A stretch of 64,000 nt of DNA. Source: Chlorella sorokiniana (Eukaryota; Chlorophyta; Trebouxiophyceae; Chlorellales; Chlorellaceae). The stretch lies in assembly GCA_025917655.1 (NCBI GenBank), contig CP084613.1, forward strand, positions 2,110,001-2,174,000, given 5' to 3'. Below, in pieces: positions 43,880-57,400 of this stretch. The notes beneath the pieces were generated by a model that saw nothing but the letters and a program-made list of their open reading frames with translations, was not told the origin of the DNA and made no database searches. The position numbers and the translations under genes were made by a program. Each line of letters opens with the position of its first letter. Positions within the stretch are counted from its first letter, which is position 1.

Positions 43880-45959
43880 TTAGTCAAACTTGTCAGGACT
43901 CGACAGGCCAAGGCGCAACGTGACTGCGCGTCGGTGGGCATCCAGGCCCTCCACCGCCGCCATCTTGGCCACCGCTGGCCCCAGCGTGCGCAGCCCCTCC
44001 AGTGTTAAGCTCTGCACTGTCATCTTTTTCTGGAAAGAGTCCAGGCTAACACCGCTGTACATGCGCGCATAGCCGTAAGTCGGAAGCACATGGTTGGTGC
44101 CCGAGGCGTAGTCGCCCACCGACTCAGGCGTATAGCGGCCCAGGAATACGCTGCCTGCGTTGTCAAGCAGAGGCAGCCACGACTCTGCGTCATCCACATT
44201 CACGATCAGGTGCTCCGGGCGTAGCTGCAACACAGGGACCAGCGTAGGGGCTTTCAAATCAAGGCAGCGGGGCATCAGGCCTGCCAACATATTGTTATGT
44301 CCTCTCCCTCCTTCTGCCACATCCTCGCCCTCTTAACATCAGCCAGCATCTGGACCTGTTTGAGAACTGCGCGGCCTCCTCCTTGCTGCCCACTTGCACG
44401 ATGCAGCTGTGGGTGAGCGCACGCCGCGTTGTCTCTGCCCGTGGCAGCAGGCTGCACTGCCGCTCAACCTCCTGCTGCACTGCCTCCACGTCCACCCCCG
44501 GCAGCGCCAACAGTACAGCCTGACTGTCCGGCCCGTGCTCAGCCTGCGCAACCAAAAGGGGCACACTGTCTGTACACCAGAACAGAGGCCCAGCGCAAAC
44601 AGGAAAAGAGGGCATGGCCGCGGGTAGGCAGGCACATAGCACCTCGCAGCAGCCCAAATCACCCCCCCCCACCCCCACCCCGCGGCCCCACCATCACACA
44701 AACACATAGTCCCCTTGCCCCCGCCACCGCCCCCTCCCCCCACACATAGACCGCCAACCCCTTCCCCCTTTTTTAATCTTGACAAGCGCACCTGGGAAAG
44801 CAGGTCAATAGCAACGTGGGTGGGGTGAGCCCCTGCGTCCGCAATGACCAGCACCTCGCTGGGCCCCGCCGGCATGTCTATGGCCACCATGGCCTCGCTG
44901 TTCTGCAGCAGCATCTTGGCGGCGGTCACGTACTGGTTGCCAGGTCCCAATATCTTGTCCACCTTGGGGCAGGAGGCTGTGCCCCAGGCCATGGCAGCCA
45001 CCGCCTGTGCGCCGCCCGCCTTGAGCACATGCGTCACGCCCGCCTTGCGCGCACAGTACAGCACCTCAGGGGTAACGCTGCCGTCCGGACGGGGCGGTGT
45101 GGCCAGCACAATGGTGCGGCAGCCGGCAATCGCCGCGGGCACTGCCAGCATGAGGGCGGAGGAGGGCAGCACAGCAGTGCCCCCGGGCACGTACAGGCCC
45201 ACCGCGCCAATAGGGCGTGATTCCCGCCGGCACCGCACCCCCGCCATCGTCTCCACCTCTATCGGCGCCGTTTGCTGAGCCTTATGGAAAGCAGCAATAT
45301 TTGCATACGCGGTGTCAAAAGCGGCGGCCACATCGGCATCCAATTGTGGCTCGGGGAGGAACTGCGTGCGAAATGCACGGCCGTGGGCCGGGGGAGGGAG
45401 GAAGGGGGTTATTCAGCGGTGTGGTCTACTCAGCTTGCTGCTCTGTCCAGCTGCCAGTTATGCTCATAACTTTGGGCGATAGAACAAACAGCATCTAACA
45501 GTACAGTCCGGCCCAATCGCATGCAGCAAGCGTGGCTGCGCCCATCCGCACCTCGATGGGCACGCACACGTTGTTTAGCTCTACACAGTCAAACTTGGCA
45601 GTATAGTCCTTGACTGCCTCATCACCCCTACTCCGTACGTCCTCAACAATTGGAGCAACCTGCAGACGTTCGCTATGTGGACTTCTAATTGTGGGGCAGC
45701 AACAGCGCCGTTAACACAGCAGTTGTCTCTGGCCTACCGTGCCCAGAATGGAGCTGAAGTCGATGCGTGGGCGGGCAGTGAATTCCTCCAGCTGCTTTCC
45801 GTCCATAGAGGCCGCCTTGTAGACTTTCATGGTGCTGGACTGGGGTGCTGCCACCGCCAGCACCCGCAGCTGTGCTCCACGTCTTTGTTGGCGGGTCTGA
45901 ACACGACGATTGCTGGCAGGCAAGACAGCGTCCGCCGCTCGAGCGACTATGGCCAGCAT
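43880..45959 (-). CDS. HDH: Histidinol dehydrogenase, plastid
   Basis: It catalyses the last two steps of histidine synthesis, L-histidinol to L-histidine with NAD+, in the plastid. Exon 1 from ATG 45959 reads as a basic, serine/alanine-rich transit peptide ([20 protein letters not shown]) and then [12 protein letters not shown]. Exon 2 has [20 protein letters not shown]. The long central exon carries [50 protein letters not shown] and [20 protein letters not shown], including zinc- and substrate-site residues. Later exons have [10 protein letters not shown], a split NRYAPEHL block at the exon junction near 44220, and [17 protein letters not shown]. It ends SSPDKFD (stop at 43880-43882). One intron holds long C-rich runs near 44665-44690. 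Confidence 0.94.
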
Positions 45960-46177
45960 GTGGCCAGAGCTTTGGGGGCGGGCACGCTGTAGCACGACAA
46001 CGAAGTTTGTAGCTTTAGATCAACCAGGGCGTTTATGCAGACAATGATGCATTCTCCCTGCTGCTGCCCATGCGGCGCAGCCAGGCGCGGGGATGCCAGT
46101 TATCAAGGAAGGTAGCTCTCCAGGCATTCAGATAAGCTGCCTTTGGGCAGCCGGCAGCTGGACTGCCAGAGCCTAGC
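45960..46177. promoter_or_regulatory. Short divergent promoter region HDH/MOS1-like
   Basis: 218 bp separate the two start codons. It must serve both genes. No clear core motif seen. Confidence 0.55.
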
Positions 46178-49100
46178 ATGGCACAACCTCAAAGGGAGAG
46201 GAACGGGGCGGCCCAGCTCCAAAAGAGTGGCTTCGTGACTCTGAGTGCCCCAAAAGTGAGCCAGCACGATGCATATGCACTGGCAAGCATGCCTAGCGTG
46301 GGACAGGGGTGTGGCCGCCACCATCCTGTGCATGACGCCCTGGCCGAAGGCGTGCCCAACCGCCCTTCCCCCACTCCGGCCTTCCTTGCAGCGAACTAAA
46401 GCGGGAACCAAGCTAGCAGTACCGCGTCCCGTGAACTTGCCATCGCTCAAAAAGGCGGGTGCCTACGTTGGTCTGCGTGCCTTGCTGAAGGCTGTTCCGA
46501 CCCTGCCGCCCCGTAATTGGTTTGTCGAGACTAGCCATGCAGGAAAACGCAGGCAACGAGCCGAGCAGCAGCGCTATCGGCAGCAGCGGGTGGAGCAGCG
46601 GAGGTGGCGGCGATGGGTCGTCGTCCCGCAGCGATGCTCTCCACCACGTGGAAAGCAACGTCCCCTCCTCCTCGCTAGTTGAGAAGGCAAACTGGGCTGG
46701 CCATGCACGTCCGTCGTTGCAAGCCCCACAGGCGCCATGGGAGCAGCCGCGGGCGCTTAACTTGCGCGAGTTCCCCTCTTTGGCGGCGGCTGCTGCTGTC
46801 AGCCAAAGCTCTAGCCATTCCCACCGTGGCAGCGCTCCAGTTCCAACGGCAGAGTCAGGAGCATGGGATGAGGACGAGCGTGCCGGCCCTCACCGCACGC
46901 TGACAGGCAGCCATGGCCGGCACGCACCTGGGTATGGGCGCGAGCCCCCATGAAGACGGCTATGGATACAGCAAAGGCCCGCCACCCTACTTCCCCGGCA
47001 AAGGGCAGATTACTTGCCAGCGCAACATCGGCGGTACAGTGGTGAGGAGTCGCAGTACAGCAGGTATGGCGGCCCGCCCCGCGGCTACCACGGCGGCGGG
47101 GGCACGGGGGTGGCGAGACCGGGATGACCGGCCGCAGCACGACAGGTGCGACTGCTGTGTGTGTTGCACTGCTTCTGAGATTGCACCAGACTTGTCTCTG
47201 GCTTGCCCACAGCAGATGCAATGCACTCTGCTTTACTGCTCGGATGCATGCACGAGCTCTGGACGTTTGCTGAGCCGCAGGTTTGATGGGCTGCCGCGTT
47301 TCGCACGTCACGGGCCGCCGCCTCCACAGGAGTACGGCGGGCCCTACGACCGCCATTCCGACAAGGATGGGGCCCATGGTGATCCCAGGTGGGATGTGGG
47401 CCCACTTCTTGGGGTGGCCAGCCCTGGCATCGAGTCTGAGCCGCTCTCATGGCAAGTGCATCTTCCGGCGCCCAGAAGCCGCCTTGCAATGGGCTGACGC
47501 TGGCCCCCTCCCAGCATTTCGTGCAGGGCTCGTCACTATGAGCGGTACGAGCGAGAGTATGGGCAACATGGCGGGGAGTCACGCGACCCTTCTCTCTTCC
47601 CGCCCTCACCTGCTGGCCGCCCCACGAGCTACGACCCAGAGGTGGTGCACCTGCCGGGAAAGCAGGGCTTCCGAGAAGCAGGGGCTTGTCCTCCGATGTT
47701 GAACCTTTGCATGCATGCCAACATCTGTTACAAGGTCCTCTGACCAAGCCCTTTTATGTGGGCACCCCACCTGCAGAGCCTGCAGAGCCAAAACCAGGAC
47801 TCCCTTGAAGGCCAGGCTTACCGCAGCGACCACGGGGCTGACAGCAGGCAGGAGCAGGCAACCGAGCGGCCTGTCCACCCCCGCCACCTCCGCCTCGCAA
47901 GCAGTCGCAGCAACCACCTGTGGAGGACAGGCCAGGGAAGCCAGGAATGGGCAGCGACGATGTTGCTGAGGTCACGGCTGCTTTAGAGTTGCCATCTGCT
48001 GCTGGCAACGACGTGCAGCGGCACAAGTCTTCGCCACCAGAGCCTGTGCCCGTGGCGCTTGTCCCAAATGCTGGCATGCAGTCGGCTGGGAGAGGCCTGG
48101 CCGCGCCGATTCGCAGGGCGACAGCACCTCGTGCCGTCAGCAAGTTGGCGTCCCCGATGGCGATGTGCGGCTTGCATCAGCACCCTCGGCAGCTGGCCAG
48201 CAGGAATCTGGCAGCAAGGACATTGCGCGGCAGGACGCGCCATCCCTCCCGCCGCCGCCACCGCCACCGCCTCCAGCAGGGTCCAGGCGTGCCCTGGTGC
48301 CTCCGCTGCCCAGCAGCACGGTCAAGCCAGGTGTTTCATGGAGGTCAATGGTGGCGGGAGTGCCTGATGAGCAGCCTGCAGTGCCCACGCTGGCGCAGCT
48401 CAGTGGCGATGCTGCCGACAAGGCAGCCGGCAAGCGTGGCAGAGGGAAAAACATGATGGCAAGGCCGAGCCAGCTGACGCTGCCTCAGCTGGCACCCCCA
48501 GCCCCCAAGCCAGCCAGTGAACTCTGCAGCAGCGACGGCCCCCAACAAGCAACGCAGCAAGAGGGCAGGTCGTGGCAAGAAGGCAGCGGCTACTGAAGAC
48601 GGCGTGCAGCAAACGGTTCCCCAGGAAGGAGAGGCTGCCTCCGCCGCGTCTACTGGCAGCAAGAGCCAGCCTGGGCGCTCCCGAGGGCGTGGCCGCGGTA
48701 AGGACGCAGCAGAGCAGAAGGTGCCCCAGCCGGGCACCTCTTCAGCAGGGACAGCTGGAGAGGCTACAGCCAGCGCGACAGCGGCGGCTCGGGCAGCAGA
48801 TGTGGCACTCAAGCCTGTTGATGAGCCCACTGCAGCGTTACAGCTCCAGCCCTCTCCTGCTGGCCCCCTGCCCCATCTCCTACGGCCAGCGACACCCCCG
48901 GCTTTGCAGCCGGATTCCCCAGCACGCGATGCGCACGCATTTGCATCCGCCTCTGTGCCTTCCATACCTGCCGGCGTCCCCTCCATTATGCCTGCCGCCT
49001 TTGGCTGGAGCTCTCCCTTGCTGATGAAGTGGCCAAGCTGCAGCTGGGTGCCAGCGCTGCAGCCGAGCCCGTGGCAGGGGCGTCCCTTGGTGGGCCCCTG

Positions 49101-50538
49101 TCTGGCGACCCTCTTGTTGCGAGCCACATGGCCCTGCTCCCCACGCTTGGGCGCGATTTGCGTGAACCCAGCGTGCTATTGCAGCCCACTGCGCAGCCCA
49201 CGGCAGTGATGCCCCGGCAGGCCCGATGCCAGCCAGCGACGCCATGGCGGATGTGATCACTTCGCTCCCTGCAGACCTCACCCTGGACCTTGGGACGGCG
49301 CAGCCCCACCACCCTTCTCCACCCCCACACTCGCTGGGGTCTTGCAGGTGCAGGCGGGGCACCTGGCCCACCGCCACCACCAGCCATGCCCGTTGTCGGC
49401 CAGCCGTTTGCCTCGCCACCGCCACCGTCAGCATCGCCACCGCCCTTCCCTGGCGGCCTGTTCCCATCTGCCAGCAGCTCTTGGCAGGCGCAACCCCCAT
49501 CCAAGGTTGGCATGGCACATATGTTGGTCGTGCTGTGTGGTTGCGTGCAGATGCGTGCGGTTCATATGTGCGCATCCCCTCTGCGGCCCAACCGAACAAC
49601 GGAAGCCCTTGTTCTCTTTGCTTGTACAGGAGGCTGTTCAGCTGTTTGAGGGCGCAGCACCGGCCCCTGCTTTTGGCAGCTTTGGCAACGTTGCCAGCCA
49701 GATGCAGTTTGGGGCGGTGGCGGCCGCGTTTGGCCAGCAGCAGCATTTTGGGCACGGCGGCGGCGTGGACTGGAGCAGCCCGGCGCCCTCGCCTCCTCCC
49801 TTTGTCGGCACAGGCCTCGCTCCCAATGCCGTGTTCGGTCCCAGCTCCTTGCCGGCAGGGCCTTATGGGCAAGCGCTGCAGCTGCAGCCACCGCCCCCAG
49901 CAGTCACCGCCCCACCAAGCTGTGCAGGCCACACCCAGCCACCGCCCGGCGTGCACCGCCCCGCCAAGCAGCTCGAAGATCCGGCTGCCGCTTTGCCTGA
50001 CGATGTGTTTGATCTGCCCGTACAGCAGCAGCAGACACTGCAGTCGCACCACAGTGGGCAGACAGGGCAGGCCAACGGCCAGGGCCCCCGTCCACGCGGC
50101 TTCCAGGCCCGCAACCACCGACCACGGAGCATGCGCTTCATGCAGCCGCAGCATCAGCAACCGCAGCATGGCAGCGCTTTTGGGCACCAGCCGCAGCATG
50201 GAGTTTACCCGCCTTCTGCCGCTGGCTATCCGGCGCACATGCCGGGATGGTGGGTCGCTTTGCCGCTGAGCTTGCGTCTGTGCTGACTTGGCTCCCTTGG
50301 GGGCTGCTCTTCCCCTGCCAGTCACCCATGCTTCATCTGAACTGCACCATCTGCATTCCTGCAGGCCCTCGTCACAAGCCCCCACTTCCTTCCTCCCCAG
50401 CTGGTCGGGCCCCGCCAGCAGCAGGGCAGCAGCGGTCGTGGCCGCGGCCGCGGCCGCAATCCTGGCGGGACCAGAAGCAGCACTGGTGGCGGCCGGCAGT
50501 TGAAGCCGCCGCAGCCCCCTTATCAGCAACAGCAGTAG
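46178..50538 (+). CDS. MOS1/PRRC2-type protein with BAT2 N-terminal domain
   Basis: The N-terminus matches the BAT2_N domain of plant MOS1 and animal PRRC2 proteins, large disordered proteins linked to translation or expression control. ATG 46178 starts MAQPQRERNG. Then come the signature KLAVPRPVNLPSLKK (about 46420), NEPSSSAIGSSGWS, the block LNLREFPSLAAAAAVS (about 46760), and AWDEDERAG. After this come Gly/Pro/Arg/Tyr-rich stretches (RYGGPPRGYHGGGG near 47060, GPPPPQEYGGPYDR near 47330) as in MOS1. The rest is Pro, Gln, Ala-rich and hard to divide into exons. Near the end are QQQQTLQSHHSGQTGQ and a C-terminal RGG-like tail (SSGRGRGRGRNPGG, then PPQPPYQQQQ, stop 50536-50538). Exon limits in 47100-49400 are uncertain. 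Confidence 0.75.
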
Positions 50539-51473
50539 AGCTATGCACCTATGATGCTTGGCACAGCCCTCCTTCAGAAGCATGCCTGCCACACCCTCAG
50601 CATGCCAGCCCTTGCCGCCCTTTCAATCCTTTCACACACGCAACCTTGCGATTACCCCTGCGTTCTGTTGTCTGTATCGCCTGCAGCACAATGTAACGAC
50701 GTTCAGTGGCCATAAGCCCAACCTGTCACTGTGCATTGGGTCGTCCACTAGCAAAACTGTGTCATGTTCTGACGATGTCAGACGGGATGCTTGCAGAAGG
50801 GCATGCCGATGATGAATTTGGAGCACCCATCAGGCCAAGGACAGCCAGGATACAAATAGTTGGCCATTTCCCTGCACATATGCCAGACCTGCAGTGCTCA
50901 TACTGGTTGGTACCAAGGCAGCCATTACGCACGTGTCCCCATAGTCTGCAATGAACAAGAGTATCGGCAAGCGGAGGCCTTGCATGAAGCAGGCACAGTA
51001 AGGAGCTGCGATGCTTGACAAACCTGACCAGCTCTCTTTCTAAATCCAACAATCACTCTAAATCTAATGATCGCTTGCACAACAGGCAGCAGAGCCAGTG
51101 GCTTTGTGTCCTGCGGGCGGCTGATGCCAGGTCTTGGCCCTCCCAGGACAACAAGTTGTCTCCGACCAGCGAGCAGATGTCCCCCCAGGTTCAAGGCGCG
51201 CGGAACGCCTAACAACTCTTTCCTTTCAGGTGATGCTAATGGCATGAAGTTTCAGCACGACTATGTAGCAGCCGACGCTCAGAACGACTCGCCGAGGAGC
51301 CCAAACTGCGAGCTTAGCTTACCTTTCTCCACCCCACCCGGTTCTATCAGCAAGCAATTAGCCGTGAGTGCGGAAAGTTCTTATGACTGCTATTAACTTA
51401 TCTAGCACAGTTACTGTATGCAAAGTGCTTCTGCAGGTGTTGATAACTACACACAGTCAGTTGGCAGTACTAC
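50539..51473. other. Convergent intergenic region MOS1-like/GatB
   Basis: 935 bp of 3' flank for both genes. A TGTAA at 50692-50696 lies 154 nt after the MOS1-like stop and is its likely poly(A) signal. No gene or repeat recognised. Confidence 0.55.
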
Positions 51474-54180
51474 TCAACTGCCTGAACTCAAGCGCTCCAT
51501 CAAGATGCGGTTAAGCTGTGTGGGGTTGGCGCGACCCTTTGATTCCTTCATGGCTGCGCCCACAAAGAATCCTTGCAACTTCGTCTTGCCTGCAAGCAGG
51601 CAGGCTTTGCGGGGAGTGCGTGAGAGGGATTGTGAAAGCACAGGCAACATCCACGATCCCAAGTCACTGCTGTGCAAAGCCCACCTTCGCGAAACTGCTG
51701 CAGCTGCTTGGGGTTGGCAGCCAGCACGGCATCAACGATAGCTGCCAGGGCCGCGGGGTCGCTGATTTGCGCAAGGCCCCGTGCTTCCACAAGTGCTCGC
51801 ACGCTGCCGTTGCCGCTGCCGCCCTCGCCCTCCAGCAGTGCAGGCAGGACGTCCTTGCCAATCTTGCCGCTGATTGTGCCGTCCTCGATCAAGCTGATCA
51901 TTTCCGCCAGCGTGGCGGGAACCATGCGGCGCGCCAACTCGCCCCACCCAATGCGTGCCTCTTTGCAGTGCGCCATAACATCGCCCATGACCCAGTTGGC
52001 GGCGGGCTTGGGTGGTGCTCCCGCAGCCAGCACAGCGTCAAAGTATGCAGCCACATCGGCATCGTCGGCAAGAACCAGCACATCGTACTGGCCGAGGCCC
52101 AGGGATGAGTACCGGTCGCGCACCTGGCCCGGCAGCTCGGGCATTGAGGCCTGCAGACCCAGACAGTTGGTGAGCGGGGCTGGTGCATGGCCATAGGGGA
52201 AGCCAATACGCACCAAGGGGACTGAAATCACCCACTTTGCAACGCGTCTGACAATCACGACAAGCGTGCCGATGCCCCTGATGGCCCCCGACCCATGCGC
52301 CCCCAACCCCACCCCACACAAACACACACACAAAGCACCCCACTATCCTGCTTGCACACCTGCAACTCGTCCACATACTGCTGGGTGAGCAGCAGAGGGG
52401 GCAGGTCTGGCTCTGGGAAGTAGCGATAGTCAGCCAGCCCCTCCTTCTTTCGCATGGAGTAGGTGCACAACTGCCCCTCGTCCCATAAGCGCGTCTCCTG
52501 CACGACCTCGCCCCCGACCCTCCTCCAATATCCCCACCTGCGCAGGCGTAGAGGAACGGTAGGCGCAATATGCAACTGTGAGCGATCCCAAAGCTTGGCA
52601 GAGCCAGGTCATGGACTGCTTAGGAAGAAACCAAACCTTGCCCCCTCCCGAGCACAAGACTGCCCTCCTGCCAGTTCTCGAGGAAACTTGCGGCTGAAGA
52701 CAGGAAGATCAGCGCAACAATACCCGATAAACACTTGATTCATGTCTTCATTCGTCCTTCAGCTGGCTTTTGCCCGCCAATGGCGCTCAAGGCAGCATTC
52801 CATAAGCAGCTGCGCCGCAAATGGATGAGGCGCACCTGGCGCTCAATCTCGAACTCGATAGCCCGTTGCATGGCGCTGAATGAGTTCATGTTCTTGATCT
52901 CCACCTTGGTGCCAAAGGCGGCCTGGCCCCGTGGGCGCACGGAAATGTTGACGTCACAGCGCATGGAACCCTCCGCCATGTTGCCATCTGCGCACGTGGG
53001 TGGGGGAAATGGTGGGGGAAATGGTAATGGAAGGTTGCTCGAGTGGGGTCTCTGCTCAGGCTGCAGGGCATCCTGGGGCGATTGCAGCCAACAAGACAGC
53101 AGTACTGCAAGCTCCAAATATTGGCTGTCCCCACAACCGTGATACAAAATGACGTGCAACTGGGCGAGCAAGCTACACGCACCTGACACCCCCAGAAAAC
53201 GCATGATGCGACGCAGCTCCGCAGCATATGCTGCCGCCTCTGCCCCGGTGCGCATGTCTGGCTCCGACACAATCTCCAGCAGTGGCACCCCCGCCCGATT
53301 AAAGTCCACCAGCGAGTAGTCTGAGCCAGAGAGCGAGGCCGCGCCGCCATGAACAAGCTTGCCAGCGTCTTCCTCAATGTGGGCGCGCGTGATGCCAAAG
53401 CGGCGCACCTCGCCGCGGCCTGGGGCGTCGCCAGTAGAGGGAACCACCGCCTCCACCCACCCACCCTCACACAGAGGCAAATCATACTGCGATATTTGGT
53501 AGCCCTTGGGCAAGTCCGGATAGAAGTACTGCTTGCGATCAAACTTGGAGGCCAGGGAGATGCGGGAGTGGAGGGCAAGACCCGCCAGCACCGCGCTGCG
53601 AACCACGCCAGCGTTCAAAACTGGGAGCGTGCCCTGCGAGGCCGTCCGAGGGTGGCAGAGAGAGGTGGTTGATATGTGCTTGGTGCAGCATGCAAGCACT
53701 GACCATCAGCAGCTGCTGAATTTCACCGGATGGCCAAGGCACACGGGGCACGTGTTGGCGTTCGGCTCCGCGCCAAACTCGCTCGCACAGCTACAGAAGG
53801 CCTTGGTCTTGGTGCTAAGCTGCACATGCATCTCGATACCAATGACTGCCTCGTACTTGGCCTGGAGCAGCAGGACGGCAAGGCAGTTGGGCATGCTCGG
53901 TGACAGCCCTGAGGACCTCGGAAGATGGTGAAAGCGCGAGTTATCATGTGCATGGTGATGGCCTCACCTTCCCATCTGTTTGCTCTCCCTTCCTGCCGCT
54001 GCTGGTGGCTTCAGTGTCCACAGCAGCGGCGCCACACACCAGGCGGCTAGGCACAAGAGCCACACCACTTGCCCGTGGGTGTACTGCAAACAGCCGCAAC
54101 TGTCGTGAGATCCATAGCTGATGGCCAGGGACCTGTGAGACGGCCGTTCTGATGCTACACTGGCGCAGCACTCGCATCAT
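51474..54180 (-). CDS. GATB: Glutamyl-tRNA(Gln) amidotransferase subunit B, organellar
   Basis: GatB of the GatCAB complex converts Glu-tRNA(Gln) to Gln-tRNA(Gln) in plastid and mitochondrion. Exon 1 from ATG 54180 ([16 protein letters not shown]) is a basic organelle-targeting leader. Then come [20 protein letters not shown] (about 53850), the zinc-site block [12 protein letters not shown]…[62 protein letters not shown], and [13 protein letters not shown] with [10 protein letters not shown]. After further exons ([22 protein letters not shown]) the helical and YqeY-like tail domains follow. The last exon reads [20 protein letters not shown] and stops at 51474-51476. Confidence 0.95.
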
Positions 54181-54442
54181 AGGAGGGTTTGCCGGGCTAA
54201 GACGAGGCCATGACTGCAATGAACAGTGAAGTGGCATAAAGGAGCCCCATGAAGAGAGCATGGGAACACGCTGCAAACTGTGGCGCCTCTGTGCTGACAT
54301 GTCACAGCAAAATGTGCACAAAATATGTTTGCAAAGCTGAACTGCCGATCAAGTGTCATTGGTGCAACATGGCCGCGCCTCCTGAGTCAGAGGTTTGTTC
54401 CGATTGATCGCCTTTATTGCACCCTCAAAGCGAGCTTAAGAG
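54181..54442. promoter_or_regulatory. Short divergent promoter region GatB/TRAPPC8
   Basis: 262 bp separate the two start codons. No recognisable core element; likely shared promoter space. Confidence 0.5.
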
Positions 54443-57400
54443 ATGGAGCAGCTGCAGCAGTTTAAAGCGGAGTTGTACACTATGCATTGCCCAGTGATTA
54501 TGGTGCTGGCAGACCCTCGAGTCGAGGCAGCCTGCATTGAACGGAACGGCCTGAGCCTCGCGGAGCTGCTGCGTCCTTTTGGCACCATCAAACAGCTCAA
54601 TGGGACCGTTGGAGGTGGGTATAAGGTTGCTGGTTAGCAGCTTGCGTCCAGCGCCTGGCGTCTGCTGGCGCCACGCCCTGCGCCCTGCAGCTTCGTGGCC
54701 ATGTATTGGGGCTTGCATGGCACAGCGCATCAAACGGTTTCCTTTAGTACTTCCTTCCCCCAGTGCCTGTGCGAACGCCAGCGGAGCACCCTCTGCGCCT
54801 TCACAGCTGGCGCCTGCGCTTTTACAGCGCCTCCACCATGTTCCAGCCAGCACCAGAGCAGGCAGATGCGTACCTACGCAGCGTGCTGGCACAGGAGGCC
54901 CAGGTGTTGGCCAATGCGGGATTGCCAGACCTTCAAGACGTCCTTGGATACACGGGTGGGCCATAGATATGAGGGCTATTGTTTGAGAAGTTGAGGGGCA
55001 GCGGCGCCCGCCGCTCTTCCCTGCCCCTGTGCGATATGTGCGCTCCCATCTCCCTCCCTGTCTGCAGCGCTGCAGGACGACCCCCACTCCCTGGTTCCGG
55101 CGGTACCGCGCAGAGTTCTTGCGCCTTATGCAGTTTGGGGAGCACGAGACGGTGGACCACCCAGTGGCATGTAAGTAGTGCTGCTGGGTGTGGCAGGCAC
55201 TGCTACAACCAGATCTGTTGCCACTGCTTTCGAATCGCGCATTTGGGCTTCCCAGCCATGCTGCCGACTGTGTCTTGCAGGCATTCTTGCGCTGCCCACC
55301 ACCCAAGGCGGCGATCTGGCTGCAGCATTTGCGGCGCTGTGGCGGCAAGCAGCGCTGCCGCCGCTGATGCAGGCTGGTGTGATGGAAGCGTCGGCGGTGC
55401 TGCGCCATTATGTACTGGTTCATGACGCGGCTTCACAGGGACCTGAAGTGGCAGCAGCGGCGCAGGAACAGATGCATAACCTGGCAGGCACCATGGGAGC
55501 TGTCAATTGCCAGCTGCTCACCATCAATCGCGGTGCCCAGGATGGCTCTAATGCCAGGCCGCAACCACCTTGGGCCTCGATGCTGCACGGCTGCCTGCCA
55601 GGAGGCGGTGCGGGGAGCCCGCCCAGCGGGTGCCAGTTCCTGCAGGCGGCCTCGGTGCGTCCCTGAGCGACGGCGACGTATCTGGGCTGGAGCTGTTTGT
55701 CCGCGAGTTGGCAACACGCTGCATCCTGCCGCACGTGGAGGCCAGGCTGCGCGCCCTTAACGCGCAGGTGTGCAAATGCGGAGATTGCTTGCTTCGAAGG
55801 AGAGATGCAGCCGACCGCAGACTGCGTCGTTTCCAGGGCTGCCCCGGGCTTACTTTCACGCCTGTTCTTGCCGCGCTACCTAGGTCACAGCCAACCGTAA
55901 GGGACTCAAGAACCAGTTGAAGAGTTTGCTGTGGCGCAAGGGCAGTGCGGACAGCAGCAATGCGCCGGGCACGCTGCTGGCGAACGGGGATGGCCCTGCA
56001 GCCTCTTATGCACCCGCCAGTGTGGAGGGCCAAATGCGCCAGCTGGGCGACTTGGCGCTGATGCTGGGTGATCACCACACGGCAGCATCCACGCTGCGTC
56101 TGCTTGCAGCGGACACGCGAGCCGACCGCGCTTACAAGGCTCATGCGGGGTGCAGGAGGCTCTGGGCACAGCAGCGGTGCTGGCGGGTGCAACCCCGTCT
56201 GAAGCCGCCGCTTGCTACAAGGAGGCGCTGCGAAGGTACCTGCAGGTACGTTGGGCTGCGAGTGAGAGGAGGTGTGGTCTGAGGCAGGGAGGGAGAATCT
56301 TGTGGGTGTAAGGCTAGGTCGGGGTGGGGGTTGGGCGGGGGAAACGCGTGGGTGCTGTTTCGCTCGCATCGGCCACAAGCAGTATCCGTTGTATGGTGCG
56401 CCCCCAGCTGTCTTAGATGGGACCCTCACCTGGCATCTCCGCCCCCACGTGTGCCACCCGCAGCTGGCCCACACGAGCCCGCGCGGCAGCGAGGGCGTGC
56501 GGTATGCCACACGCGCCGCCCTCCTTCTCGAACGGTACCTGCGTGCCACAGGGCAGTATGGCGAGGCCCACGCCTCCCTTATGAAGGCACACTTTCAGGT
56601 GGGGGTGCCGCATGTAGGCATGGTCGCCCAGTGGGGTGGGGTGCGTGCGGCCCAACAAGGTAGCACATTTCCCCCACGCCACGCTCTGCCTCATGCTACA
56701 GGAGGAAGACCTGCGTGCGGGTCTGCTGCTGGAGCAGGCGGCGCACTGCCTGCTGCGCCTGGCCCCACCCCATGCCCGCAAGGCCTGCTTCACTCTGGTG
56801 CTGGCCGGTCTGCGTTACGACATGAGCGAGCAGCGACACCTCAGCAACAGAGCCTATTTGTGAGAGAGGGGGAAAGGGGGCGGGGCTCATGGGGAAGGGC
56901 TGCAGGCTCCAACGCCTCCCCAAGGCCAATGGAAGCCCAGTGCTTGCAAACCGGGAGGCTGTAGCCCTGCCACTCATTCTCGCCACCACTCGCCGTCGCA
57001 GGCTGGTTGTGAGTGCTTACTCGGGCCGCGGCTGGTCCATGGTGGAGGAGCACCTGCATGAGGTGCTGGGACGGCAGGCGCGCGAGCGCGGGAGGCGGCG
57101 GCAGCAGCACGCCACTATGCCCGCATGCTGGGCCGCCCCTCCCCCTCTCCCCATCTCCAACGCATCCACCTCTCCTGGCTGATGGAGGCACTGCAGGAAG
57201 CGCAGCAGCAAGCGGTGGGTAGGAGCGGGGCATGCGCCCACTGACAGGCACGCTCGTTCCTGAGTGGCATAGCTGCTCAGCCGATGGGCTCCAGCACCTC
57301 AGTTGCGCGCACCTGGCTTGTGCATCCACTCCTTCAGGGCTTCCCATTGGTGCTGGAGCTGCCGCTGCCAGCCGTGGACTGTGCCGCTGTGCGTATTCTG

